64,000 bases of DNA from Massilia sp. NR 4-1. Lineage in GTDB: Bacteria; Pseudomonadota; Gammaproteobacteria; Burkholderiales; Burkholderiaceae_D. The stretch lies in assembly GCF_001191005.1 (NCBI RefSeq), contig NZ_CP012201.1, positions 1,612,001-1,676,000 on the forward strand, read 5' to 3'. Below are positions 19,802 to 28,262 of this stretch, piece by piece. The notes beneath the pieces are model-generated. The model had not been told where the DNA came from and made no database searches. It worked only from the letters and a program-made list of their open reading frames with translations. Positions within the stretch are counted from its first letter, which is position 1, and the number at the start of each line of letters is the position of its first letter. Both the position numbers and the translations under genes were made by a program.

Positions 19802-21262
19802 TCATCTCCCCTGGCAATTTCGGCGACGGCCCCACAAACGCTGGCCGGCCAGCAGCAACTCAATTCCTAGTTCATGCTTCAGCAAGCTCAAGCCGATTAA
19901 CCAAAACAAGGCGGAACCGCCGCCAGCCATTGCCAACAGCACCAATTCCTTGCTTCCTGGCGCCGCCCACTGCAGCACCAGGCAAGGTGCAAGCGCGCTC
20001 AGCACCGCCAGTACCGCACTGCGGCCCAGGATCGGCAGCAACCGCGGCCCGGCCAGCACCTTCAATCTGAGCAGTTGCCGATATGTGAGCCAGCTGCGCC
20101 AGACCGCCCCGGCCACAATGGCCCAGGCCACGGCGTTCAATCCCAACAGGCAGGCCGGCAGCAGCAAGAGCAAGCGTCCTGCGACGGCCCGCATATCCAG
20201 CACGGCCAGCGCGGCGACTTCCCCCATGGCCAGCATGAGATAGCGAGCCATACTGAACATGCTATAGAGCGCCGCCCCCAGGCATATGATGCGAATCAAG
20301 GGCACGGCCCCCTGCCATTGCGCGCCGTACAGCAGATGCACCGCGGCCGGCGCCATCAGGCCAAGAAAACTGAAAAAAGGCCAGGCCAGGGCCGTCATGC
20401 AATTGACCGTGCTCAGATAAGCAGCGCGCACATCGCTTCCCTCGCGCAGATGCCGTGCATACCAGGGCAGCACGACGGGCGAGACGGCACTGGTAATGGC
20501 CTGATTGAATAGGCTGAGCAAGCCCTGCGCCTTGCCATACAAACCCACACTCGCCGCATCCAGCAGGCGGCCGATCAGCAATTCGGGCGCGATCACGCCC
20601 AGCTCATCGACCAGATTGCCGCCGGTGGCGCAGGCGCCAAAACCGAGCAGACGGCGCGTGCCGCGCCAGGACGGCAGCCACGGCAAACCCGGCGGACGCA
20701 GATACAGGCAAGCCAGGAGACCGGCCGTGCTGGCCAGCAAAGATGCATAAGCCAGGCTCAAGCAGCCGTAACCCAGCCAGGCCAGCGCTACGGCGCATGA
20801 CAACTGGCTCGCCGCCTGTACGGTGCTGATCGTGTAAATCGCGCCAAAGCGCATTTGCCGGCGCAGACAGGGGATGGTGGTCGCCGTCAGCGGCAGCAAT
20901 AATATATTGAGGGCCATCAGACGCAGCACTTCGCCGAGCACCGGCTGGCTGTAAAACGCCGCCAATGGCAGGCTGGCCATGGCCAGCACGGCGGCGATCG
21001 CTGCCGCCGCCGCCAGCGCCAGGCCCAGCGCGGCACGTAATTTTTCCCGGTCGAGTTCTCTTTCCTGTATCAGATAGCTGCCGACGCCAAAGTCGCGCAC
21101 AATCTGAACCAGGCCCACCAGCGCGGCCGCGATTGAATAGATGCCGCTTTCTTCCGGCGTCAGCAGCCGCGCCAGCACCACGCTGCCGGCGATGGCCAGC
21201 AGCAGCTGCGTATATTTCTCCGCGAAGGAGATCAGCAAGGACTGGCGGGTGCTGCCCATCAT
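19802..21262 (-). CDS. Wzx-type lipopolysaccharide/oligosaccharide flippase
   Basis: The 486-residue protein is highly hydrophobic with about 12-14 predicted membrane segments. The N-terminus QSLLISFAEKYTQLLLAIAG, then VVLARLLTPEESGIYSIAAALVG, is typical of the MOP-superfamily polysaccharide transporters (Wzx/RfbX). It would flip undecaprenyl-linked repeat units to the periplasm. It lies 5 bases downstream of the GT2-GT4 fusion gene and its stop overlaps the next glycosyltransferase start region, all on the minus strand. A second Met (21259) could serve as start. Confidence 0.88.
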   Translation of the reverse strand: MMGSTRQSLLISFAEKYTQLLLAIAGSVVLARLLTPEESGIYSIAAALVGLVQIVRDFGVGSYLIQERELDREKLRAALGLALAAAAAIAAVLAMASLPLAAFYSQPVLGEVLRLMALNILLLPLTATTIPCLRRQMRFGAIYTISTVQAASQLSCAVALAWLGYGCLSLAYASLLASTAGLLACLYLRPPGLPWLPSWRGTRRLLGFGACATGGNLVDELGVIAPELLIGRLLDAASVGLYGKAQGLLSLFNQAITSAVSPVVLPWYARHLREGSDVRAAYLSTVNCMTALAWPFFSFLGLMAPAAVHLLYGAQWQGAVPLIRIICLGAALYSMFSMARYLMLAMGEVAALAVLDMRAVAGRLLLLLPACLLGLNAVAWAIVAGAVWRSWLTYRQLLRLKVLAGPRLLPILGRSAVLAVLSALAPCLVLQWAAPGSKELVLLAMAGGGSALFWLIGLSLLKHELGIELLLAGQRLWGRRRNCQGR

Positions 21263-21267
21263 GCCTC

Positions 21268-23355
21268 CTATAGCAAGTCCCGGTAAAACTCATGCACCAT
21301 GCTCTGCACACGGCGTCTGCTATACAGGACTTCCGCCTCCCTGCGTCCCTGTCCTCCCATCGCCAGCCGGCGCTGCGGGTCGCGCAGCAGGGCCGCCACG
21401 GCAGCGGCCAGCGCGTCCTCATCGTCCAGGGGCAGCAGCAGACCGCCACCGCTGCCGCACAACACGTCGCTGGAGCCCGGCACATCGGTCGCCACAGTCG
21501 GCACGCCGCAGGCCATGGCCTCAATGGTGACGATGCCAAAGCCTTCCACCGAACTAAGCAGAAGGTGCAGGTCAAAGGCCGGCATCAACTCTTCCATCTG
21601 CGTCTGGAAACCGGTAAACATCACCCGGTCCTGCACGCCCAGGGCAGATGCCTGGGCGCGCAACGGCCGCTCCAGCTCGCCACTGCCAGCCAGTACCAGG
21701 TACAGGTTCGAGAACTCCTCGCGCAAGGCGGAGAGCAGGCGGATCGCCGCTTCCGGCCGCTTCTGGCGCGATAGGCGTCCCACCACGCCCAGCACCAAGG
21801 CATCCGCCGGCAACTGCCACTGCTGGCGGGCGGCATGGCGCCGCGCGGCGCTGGGCAAGAACTTATCGGTATCCACGCAGTTGGGAATCACCGCCAGCCG
21901 CGCCCGCGCCGGCAAGATCGCCCGGTAATGCGCCAGAAAATGTTCCATGGCGCTTGCCGAAACGGCATAGACGCCGCGCACAGAGCTGAAAGCCTGGCGC
22001 AAAAACGCCTGCTGCCAGGCGCTGGGCTGCGATGGCGGAAAGGCGTTGTGCACGCTGATTACCGTTGGAATGCCGCAGCGCGCCGCCAGCCAGACCGATG
22101 AAGCGCCATATCCCGTCCAGCAGAATGCCACATGCAGCAAATCCACCTGCCGCCGTGCCAGATACGAAGCGCACAGCAAGATAGCCTTGCCCAGGTTCCA
22201 GTGCCGCCAGCGCCATTCCTCCAAAAACGGCGGCACGCAGAAGTGGCAGGCCGCCAGGCGGCTGGCGCGCAACTGCCGCAGCCAGCTCCCGCTGCCGGGA
22301 AACGGCTTCACCGCCAGCGCACTCTCATAGCCCGCAGCGGCAAGAAAGCGGGCCTCTTCGGCCATGCGCAATTCCATGCCGCCCAGCTCACCCGAATAGC
22401 TGGTGATCAGGATGCGCCGTCTATTCTCGTTCCATCCCAGCATGGCGCGCAGGGCCTCGTAAAAATAGCCGCCCAGATAGGCCAGCTCCCAGCGATGGCG
22501 GATGCGCGCATCGCGCCCTCCGCCAAACTGGGTACGCAACAGGCCGCCCAGTTCCTGCAGATATTTGCCCAGCATCCAGCGCGGTACGGGATTCATTTCC
22601 GGAAATTGCCCTGCGCGGTCCTGGCGGAACTGGCCCCGGCCAAAACGCCAGGCGCGCTGTAACAGCGAAGGCAGGGTCAGTTGCGCTGCACGGATATGGT
22701 GGGCCACCCTGGCCTGGGGGCAGAACCAGGCACGTTCGCCGGCTTCGCCGAGCTGGCGCAGCAAGCTCGTTTCGCTGCCCATCGCATAGGAGGTGCCGCG
22801 CGGCCCTAGCGATTCGTCAAAGCGCAAGCCGGTATCGAACAGGGAACGCCGCAAGGCCATGTTCGCGCCCCACACCAGTCCGGGGAAAATTGGGCTGGCC
22901 GGACGATCCGGCTTGGTCAGGCCGAAACTCACGCCCAGCGGCATCAGGCGCAGCACCCATTCCGGCGGCGTGGCGGCCCAATCGGCAACGATGCCGCCGC
23001 CGAAAATCGCATAGCCGCTTTGCTCGCCGGCGGCCAGCCATAACTGGCGCAACCAGCCCGGCTCGGGCGTGGCATCGTCGTCGCTGAACACCAGCAGCGA
23101 GCATTGCGGATCGCGCAGCGCGACGGCCAGGCCGGTATTCAGCGCCGCATTCTTGCCGCGCTTGGCTTCGAACAGATAGCACAGCGGCAGATATCCGGCA
23201 TAGCTTTCGACGATGCTGCGCGTCGCATCCGTGCTGGCGTTGTCGATAAACAGCAAGCGCCAGGCGCAAGGCGGCGCCTGCAACAGACAGTATGCCGACA
23301 GCACCTTGGGCAAGGTGGCGGCGCCATTATGTGAAGCCATGAGCACGGTCAACAA
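21268..23355 (-). CDS. Two-domain glycosyltransferase: N-terminal GT2 fused to C-terminal GT4
   Basis: One uninterrupted frame of 695 residues. Residues 1-about 300 are a GT-A, family 2 domain: VLMASHNGAATLPKVLSAY, IDNASTDATRS, KRGKNAALNTGL and the metal-binding LLVFSDDDATPEPGW. Residues about 315-695 are a GT-B, family 4 domain: ILITSYSGELGGMELR, AVIPNCVDTDKFLPS, LGVVGRLSRQKRPEAA, VEGFGIVTIEAMACGVPTVA. The start appears to be TTG at 23355, seven bases after GGGGAGG; the nearby ATG at 23362 is out of frame. Such a fusion could add two consecutive sugars. First gene of the minus-strand GT/flippase operon, divergent from the ligase gene. Confidence 0.85.
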   Translation of the reverse strand: MLTVLMASHNGAATLPKVLSAYCLLQAPPCAWRLLFIDNASTDATRSIVESYAGYLPLCYLFEAKRGKNAALNTGLAVALRDPQCSLLVFSDDDATPEPGWLRQLWLAAGEQSGYAIFGGGIVADWAATPPEWVLRLMPLGVSFGLTKPDRPASPIFPGLVWGANMALRRSLFDTGLRFDESLGPRGTSYAMGSETSLLRQLGEAGERAWFCPQARVAHHIRAAQLTLPSLLQRAWRFGRGQFRQDRAGQFPEMNPVPRWMLGKYLQELGGLLRTQFGGGRDARIRHRWELAYLGGYFYEALRAMLGWNENRRRILITSYSGELGGMELRMAEEARFLAAAGYESALAVKPFPGSGSWLRQLRASRLAACHFCVPPFLEEWRWRHWNLGKAILLCASYLARRQVDLLHVAFCWTGYGASSVWLAARCGIPTVISVHNAFPPSQPSAWQQAFLRQAFSSVRGVYAVSASAMEHFLAHYRAILPARARLAVIPNCVDTDKFLPSAARRHAARQQWQLPADALVLGVVGRLSRQKRPEAAIRLLSALREEFSNLYLVLAGSGELERPLRAQASALGVQDRVMFTGFQTQMEELMPAFDLHLLLSSVEGFGIVTIEAMACGVPTVATDVPGSSDVLCGSGGGLLLPLDDEDALAAAVAALLRDPQRRLAMGGQGRREAEVLYSRRRVQSMVHEFYRDLL

Positions 23356-23451
23356 GGCGCATCCTCCCCGGTCATACTATTGCTGGATGGTACAAGGCCA
23401 GTGTATCGCTCCCCTCTCCATCAGCCTTGCGCCCGCTCAAAAAGGCCAGCC

Positions 23452-24786
23452 ATGCGCGATATCCTTGTTACCGTCCTGGTGTTTTGCAGTCTGCCGCTGA
23501 TCCTGCGCGCGCCCATCTATGGCGTGCTGATGTGGATCTGGATCAGCGTGATGAATCCGCATACCCAAGCCTGGGGCTTTGCCCAGCAATTCCCCTTTGC
23601 CTTCGTCATCGCCATCGCCACACTGCTCAGCCTGCTGCTCGCGCCCGGCCGCAAGACACTGCCGATGACGCCCATCACCGTGGTCCTGCTGTTCTTCGTG
23701 CTGTGGATGAACCTGAGCACCGCGCAGGCGATCTTCCCGGAAGCCGCCGCCGCGCAATGGAACAAGGTCATGAAGATCATGCTGATGACCTTCATCGCCC
23801 TCATCGTGGTGCGCACGCGGCACGATGTGCAGCGCCTGGTCTGGATGCTGGTGCTCTCGCTCGGCTTCTACGGCGTCAAGGGCGGCCTGTTCACCTTGCG
23901 CGGCGGCGGCGTCGACCGGGTCTGGGGACCGGCCAGCACCTTCATCGGCGACAACAACGCCCTGGCCCTGGCCTTGATCATCAGCATTCCCCTGATGTAC
24001 TACCTGTACCAGACGGGCGGCAAATGGTCCCGCCTCGCCATGCTGGCCATGATGCCGCTGTCCGCCATGTCGGCACTGGCCTCGTATTCGCGCGGCGCAC
24101 TGCTTGCCATCGCCGCCATGGCCGTCTTCGCCTGGCTGCGCAGCGGCCACCGCCTACTGGGCGGCCTGCTGCTGGCGGTGCTGGCCCCACCCGCCTTGCT
24201 GTTCATGCCGGAACGCTGGTTCGACCGCATGGATTCCATCGGCAATTACGCTGCCGACAGCTCGGCCCAGGGCCGCATCAACGCCTGGCATATGGCGTTC
24301 AACCTGGCCCGCGACCGTTTCATGGGCGGCGGTTTCGAAATTTCCGAACCATCCGTCTTTGCCATTTACGCGCCCGATCCGCAGGCCGTGCACGCGGCGC
24401 ACAGCATCTATTTCCAGATACTGGGCGAACACGGTTTTGTGGGGCTGGGCCTGTATCTCCTGCTGGGAGTGCTGGCTTGGCGCACCGCCAGCCGCATCAT
24501 CCGCCAGGCACGCAGCCTGCCAGGACAGGAATGGGCCGGCAGGCTGGCCGCCATGATCCAGGCCAGCATGATGGGCTTTGCCGTGGGTGGCGCCTTCCTC
24601 AGCCTGGCCTATTTCGATGTGCCCTACTATCTGCTGGTGGCGCTGGTCGCCACGCGGCGCCTGCTCGCCAATGATGCTTTAAGCACGCCGCTTGACACCC
24701 AGCAGCACCAGATAGGGCGTCGCCATATGGCCGAAGAAACGCAGCGGCGGCAGGCGGCGCAGGGCGGTGATGGCCAGGCGCGCTAG
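23452..24786 (+). CDS. Putative O-glycosylation ligase, exosortase A-associated (Wzy/WaaL-like)
   Basis: Start at the ATG 23452. The 444-residue product has about 10-11 membrane segments and the family features MRDILVTVLVFCSLPLILRA at the N-terminus, WISVMNPHTQAWGFA, the periplasmic ASYSRGALLAI, and SSAQGRINAWHMAFNLARDR followed by HAAHSIYFQILGEHG, as in the TIGR03097 O-antigen ligase-like proteins of exosortase A loci. It probably polymerises or transfers the repeat unit in the periplasm. The last 108 bases lie antisense to the convergent methyltransferase gene; those 36 residues are polar (Gln-rich) and look like a run-on tail. Confidence 0.87.
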   Translation: MRDILVTVLVFCSLPLILRAPIYGVLMWIWISVMNPHTQAWGFAQQFPFAFVIAIATLLSLLLAPGRKTLPMTPITVVLLFFVLWMNLSTAQAIFPEAAAAQWNKVMKIMLMTFIALIVVRTRHDVQRLVWMLVLSLGFYGVKGGLFTLRGGGVDRVWGPASTFIGDNNALALALIISIPLMYYLYQTGGKWSRLAMLAMMPLSAMSALASYSRGALLAIAAMAVFAWLRSGHRLLGGLLLAVLAPPALLFMPERWFDRMDSIGNYAADSSAQGRINAWHMAFNLARDRFMGGGFEISEPSVFAIYAPDPQAVHAAHSIYFQILGEHGFVGLGLYLLLGVLAWRTASRIIRQARSLPGQEWAGRLAAMIQASMMGFAVGGAFLSLAYFDVPYYLLVALVATRRLLANDALSTPLDTQQHQIGRRHMAEETQRRQAAQGGDGQAR

Positions 24787-25464
24787 GCGGCCGCGGCCCT
24801 CCAGTTCGATCAGGTCGAAGCGGTCGCGGCATTCGAAGCCCAGCTGTTCCAGCTCCCGCCCCAAGCTGCGGTAGCTGAACCAGTTCAGGGCGGGAAAAGC
24901 GGCATGGCCGGCCAGTTCCGGACGGCTGGTGCACGCCAGCCGTTCGTAGTGGCGCTTGAGCCGCGCCGGATACCAGGAATACAGCGGCAGATCGAATTCC
25001 TGCTGCACCGGACACAAGCAGTTGCTGGTCGAGAGATACAGCAGCCCGCCCGGACGCAGCACACGCGCCATTTCGCGGATGCAGCCGCGCCAGTCGGCGA
25101 CGTGTTCCAGCAGCTCGGGCACAAGGCACAGGTCTTGCGAACCATCGGCCCAAGGCAGTTGCGTGGCCGAGGCCACGTCAAAGCCGATCTCCATGCCGGC
25201 AGCCGTGGCGCGCTGGCGGGCCAGCGCAATCAGCTCGGCATTGATGTCGGCGCCGGAGACGCGGTGTCCCAGTCCGGCCCACAGGCGGCACTGGGTGCCG
25301 GCGCCGCAGCCGATATCGGCCACATCGAGCACGCCGGCCGGCAAGGCCGTGCTGCGCTGCACGGCCGCGCGGATGCTGTCGAAACGCTGCCAGGCTTCAT
25401 CCGTCATGCTTTCCTGCTCGTAGTAGCGGTAAAACTGCGCGCTTGCATTGCTGTCCATGGCCAT
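24679..25464 (-). CDS. Class I SAM-dependent methyltransferase
   Basis: The 261-residue product has the methyltransferase-11 type SAM site: VADIGCGAGTQCRLWAGLG, the acidic strand SGADINAELIALARQ and LVPELLEHVADWRGC, then EMARVLRPGGLLYLSTSN. C-terminal hydrophobic helix PYLVLLGVKRR. It lies in the polysaccharide locus, convergent with the ligase (108-base overlap) and divergent from the GNAT-like gene. It may modify a sugar or the chain end; the substrate is unknown. Start could also be the Met two codons later (25458). Confidence 0.82.
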   Translation of the reverse strand: MAMDSNASAQFYRYYEQESMTDEAWQRFDSIRAAVQRSTALPAGVLDVADIGCGAGTQCRLWAGLGHRVSGADINAELIALARQRATAAGMEIGFDVASATQLPWADGSQDLCLVPELLEHVADWRGCIREMARVLRPGGLLYLSTSNCLCPVQQEFDLPLYSWYPARLKRHYERLACTSRPELAGHAAFPALNWFSYRSLGRELEQLGFECRDRFDLIELEGRGRLARLAITALRRLPPLRFFGHMATPYLVLLGVKRRA

Positions 25465-25585
25465 CCTCGTCGCAAAGGGATGTCTTCATGATTGGAACAA
25501 AGCGCCGCCAGCGCTTTGCGCCAAGCCGGTGGCGGCGTTTGATGCGCCGCAAACCCGGTGTCCGCAGGCGGCGTTTAATGAAGGG

Positions 25586-26275
25586 ATGAAGACGCCACTG
25601 GTTTCCCTGATTGCCGAACTGGGCTGGATAAATGCCGGCCTGTACGCGTTCGACCGCTTGCTGCGTCCGCTGCATTGGCGGCTGAGGCGCTACTACTTTG
25701 TGGCGCAATCGCTGGACGGACCGCCGCTCTGTCTGCGGCGCGGCCAGAGCATCGAGGTGCGCCAGCTGGACCGGCTGGACGCCATTCCGCCCGGCTATCC
25801 ACGCCGCCGCACCGAACTGCAGCGCCGCTTCGGACAAGGCGCCTGCAGCCTGGCCGCCTTCCGTGGCCTGGAGCTGGTCGGCTTCCTCTGGTATCTACCG
25901 GGCGCCTATCGCGAGGACGAGGTGCGGGTACGCTACAGTCTGCCCTCGGCGCGGGCGGTTTGGGATTTCGATGTCTACGTCCGGCCGGAAGACCGGCTCA
26001 GTCCGGTCTTCGCCCGCCTCTGGGACAGCGCCAGACAGCAGTTGAGCGGACAAGGCAAGCGCTGGACCTGCAGCCGCATCTGCGCCTTCAACGCCGCCTC
26101 CCTGCGCGCCCACCGCCGCATCGGCGCGCGCTGCATGGGCAGCGCCATCTTTCTCTGCTGCGGCCGCTGGCAATGGATGCTGGCCAGCCGCGCACCCTGG
26201 TTCCACCTGTCGCGCTGCGAGCATTCGGCGCCGCAGCTGGTGTTCGACACTTCTGAATGGGATGCGCCACCATGA
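25586..26275 (+). CDS. GNAT-like acyltransferase of the polysaccharide locus
   Basis: I place the start at ATG 25586 (229 residues); the frame is open back to 25448, but that part overlaps the divergent methyltransferase start and has no ribosome site. The body has the strand-helix order of GNAT folds: RRTELQRRFGQGACSLAAF, LVGFLWYLPGAYREDEVR, AVWDFDVYVRPEDRLSPVF, then CSRICAFNAASLRAHRRIGAR, where N-x3-L-x-x-H-x-R-x-G is the usual GNAT C-terminal helix. It may acylate a sugar or peptide of the polysaccharide. Its stop overlaps the next gene start (ATGA). Confidence 0.6.
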   Translation: MKTPLVSLIAELGWINAGLYAFDRLLRPLHWRLRRYYFVAQSLDGPPLCLRRGQSIEVRQLDRLDAIPPGYPRRRTELQRRFGQGACSLAAFRGLELVGFLWYLPGAYREDEVRVRYSLPSARAVWDFDVYVRPEDRLSPVFARLWDSARQQLSGQGKRWTCSRICAFNAASLRAHRRIGARCMGSAIFLCCGRWQWMLASRAPWFHLSRCEHSAPQLVFDTSEWDAPP

Positions 26276-26904
26276 AGATCCTTGCCCTCGCCACCCTGTC
26301 TTCCTGCCTGCTGATGGCCCTGCAACAGGCCGATGCCGCCGCAGCGCGGCCATGCACCCCTTATGTCAAAGGCGAGCATGGCGGCGATTACCGCAATGCC
26401 GAACATCGCGCCGGCTTGGCGGTGGTGGAGCAGTTCCACTTCACGGCCGTGGTGGAAAAACTGGAGCGCGGCCTGTCCGACACCCTGGGCGGCGACATCG
26501 GCTACACGCTGGAACATTTCCCCAACCATCCGCGCGCCCTGGCTGCCATGGCCCGGCTGGCGCTGCGCCAGAAGACGCAGCAGCCGCCCGGCGCGCATTA
26601 CACAGTCGGCTGCTTCTTCGAGCGCGCCATGCGCTATGTGCCGGATGACGCGCGCGTGCGCTCCCTGTTCGGCGGCTACCTGCTGGCGCAAGGCCAGAAC
26701 GACGACGCCCTGGAACAATTCGCCGAGGCGGCGCGCCTGGCGCCGGACGATCCCGCCACCCATTACAACCTCGGCCTGCTGTATCTGAAGAAGAAGGATT
26801 ACGGCGCCGCGCTCGAATCGGCGCGGCGCGCCTACGCGGCGGGCTTTCCGCTGCCGGGCCTGAGGAACAAGCTCAAAGCCCTGGGACAGTGGCCTGACGA
26901 TTAA
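26272..26904 (+). CDS. Secreted TPR protein
   Basis: ATG 26272 overlaps the upstream TGA, showing translational coupling with the GNAT-like gene. The 210-residue product has a signal peptide (residues 1-about 23, ending QADAAAA), a Cys-containing N-terminal domain (CTPYVKGEHGGDYRNAE), and two or three TPR units near the C-terminus: RSLFGGYLLAQGQNDDALEQ and HYNLGLLYLKKKDYGAALES. A periplasmic scaffold role in export of the polysaccharide is likely. Its stop overlaps the convergent prsR stop by 4 bases. Confidence 0.72.
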   Translation: MKILALATLSSCLLMALQQADAAAARPCTPYVKGEHGGDYRNAEHRAGLAVVEQFHFTAVVEKLERGLSDTLGGDIGYTLEHFPNHPRALAAMARLALRQKTQQPPGAHYTVGCFFERAMRYVPDDARVRSLFGGYLLAQGQNDDALEQFAEAARLAPDDPATHYNLGLLYLKKKDYGAALESARRAYAAGFPLPGLRNKLKALGQWPDD

Positions 26905-28247
26905 CGCACCCGATGCCGGTGCATCAAGTCGTATAAGGTGGGCCGGCTCACGCCCAGCAGCTCCGCCGCCTTCACGATATTGCCGCCTACCCTTCCCAAG
27001 GCCTTGACCATGACGCGGTACTCCGCCTCCTCCCGGGCTTCGCGCAGATTCACGTTCTCTTCCTGTGCGGACGGCCCGGGCAGGCCCAGATCGTCGATGG
27101 TGATCTGCGGCCCTTCGCTCATGATCACGGCGCGGCGGATGCAGTTTTCCATCTCGCGCACATTGCCCGGCCAGCCGTAAGCCTCGATGGCGCTCATGGC
27201 CGCCGCGCTGAAAGTCAGGCGCCGGCGGCTCTCGCTGGCGCAATAGCGGTTCTTGAAGTGGTGCGCCAGCAGGCTGCAATCGCCGGTGCGCTCGCGCAGC
27301 GGCGGCAGTTCCAGCACGATCTCGCTCAGACGGTAGTACAAGTCTTCGCGGAATCGGCCGCTTTCCGTCAGCGCGCGCAGCTTCTGATGCGTGGCGCAGA
27401 CAATGCGCACATCCACGCCAATCTCGCTGCGCCCGCCCACGCGTTCGATCACGCGCTCCTGCAAAAAACGCAATAGCTTGGCCTGCAAGGGCAAGGCCAT
27501 ATCGCCTATTTCGTCGAGAAAGAAGGTGCCGCCCTGGGCCAGCTCGATCTTGCCCAGGGTCTGGCGCGCCGCGCCGGTAAACGCGCCTTTTTCATAGCCA
27601 AACAGCTCGCTCTCCAGCAGGTTTTCCGGAATCGCCGCGCAGTTGATGGCGACGAAGCGGCGCGCATGGCGCGCGCTCAGCTTGTGCAAGGCGCGCGCGA
27701 TCAGCTCCTTGCCGCAGCCGGATTCGCCCAGCAGCATCACCGAGGCCGAGGACGGCGCCACCTTCTCGACGCTGCGGCAGACCTTGAGCATGGCCGGATC
27801 GCGGCTCAAAATACCCGCCAGCGGCGTATCGGCCTCGGTCTGCAGAATGCGCCGGTTCTCGTCCTGCACGGCGTGCAGGTAGAAGGCCCGCTCCACCACC
27901 AGCTCCAGCAGCCCCGGTTCGGCCGGCTTCTGATGGAAGTCGTAGGCCCCCATCTCGACCGCTTTCAGCACCGTCTGCCGCTCGCGGTTGCCGGACAGGA
28001 TGATGACCTTGGTGTCCGGCGCTTCCTCCAGAATCTGGCGCAGCAGGGTGAAGCCTTCGCCAAAGCCGTCGGCATCCGGCGGCAGGCCCAGATCCATCAG
28101 CACCACGCCGGGATGATGGCGGCGCAACTGGCCCATGGCGCTGCCGCGCTCGGACGCCAGCAAGACCTCATAGGATTCCAGGCTCCAGCGCAGCTGCTTC
28201 TGCATGCCTGGATCGTCTTCCACGATCAATAGCTGTTTCCTGTCCAT
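26901..28247 (-). CDS. prsR: PEP-CTERM-box response regulator PrsR (sigma-54 activator)
   Basis: The 448-residue protein has a receiver domain (residues 1-120, phosphoacceptor Asp52 in VVLMDLGLP), an AAA+ sigma-54 interaction domain (about 150-375; Walker A GESGCGKELIARAL, the RpoN-contacting loop YEKGAFTGA, Walker B GGTFFLDEIGD) and a C-terminal Fis-type helix-turn-helix (GGNIVKAAELLGVSRPTLY). Domain order and length fit PrsR, the activator of PEP-CTERM genes. Two sigma-54-type promoters in this window stand in front of PEP-CTERM genes and are its likely targets. It is cotranscribed (15-base gap) after the TIGR03013 glycosyltransferase. The cognate kinase PrsK is not in the window. Confidence 0.9.
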   Translation of the reverse strand: MDRKQLLIVEDDPGMQKQLRWSLESYEVLLASERGSAMGQLRRHHPGVVLMDLGLPPDADGFGEGFTLLRQILEEAPDTKVIILSGNRERQTVLKAVEMGAYDFHQKPAEPGLLELVVERAFYLHAVQDENRRILQTEADTPLAGILSRDPAMLKVCRSVEKVAPSSASVMLLGESGCGKELIARALHKLSARHARRFVAINCAAIPENLLESELFGYEKGAFTGAARQTLGKIELAQGGTFFLDEIGDMALPLQAKLLRFLQERVIERVGGRSEIGVDVRIVCATHQKLRALTESGRFREDLYYRLSEIVLELPPLRERTGDCSLLAHHFKNRYCASESRRRLTFSAAAMSAIEAYGWPGNVREMENCIRRAVIMSEGPQITIDDLGLPGPSAQEENVNLREAREEAEYRVMVKALGRVGGNIVKAAELLGVSRPTLYDLMHRHRVR

Positions 28248-28262
28248 GGCTGCGCTCCCCGC

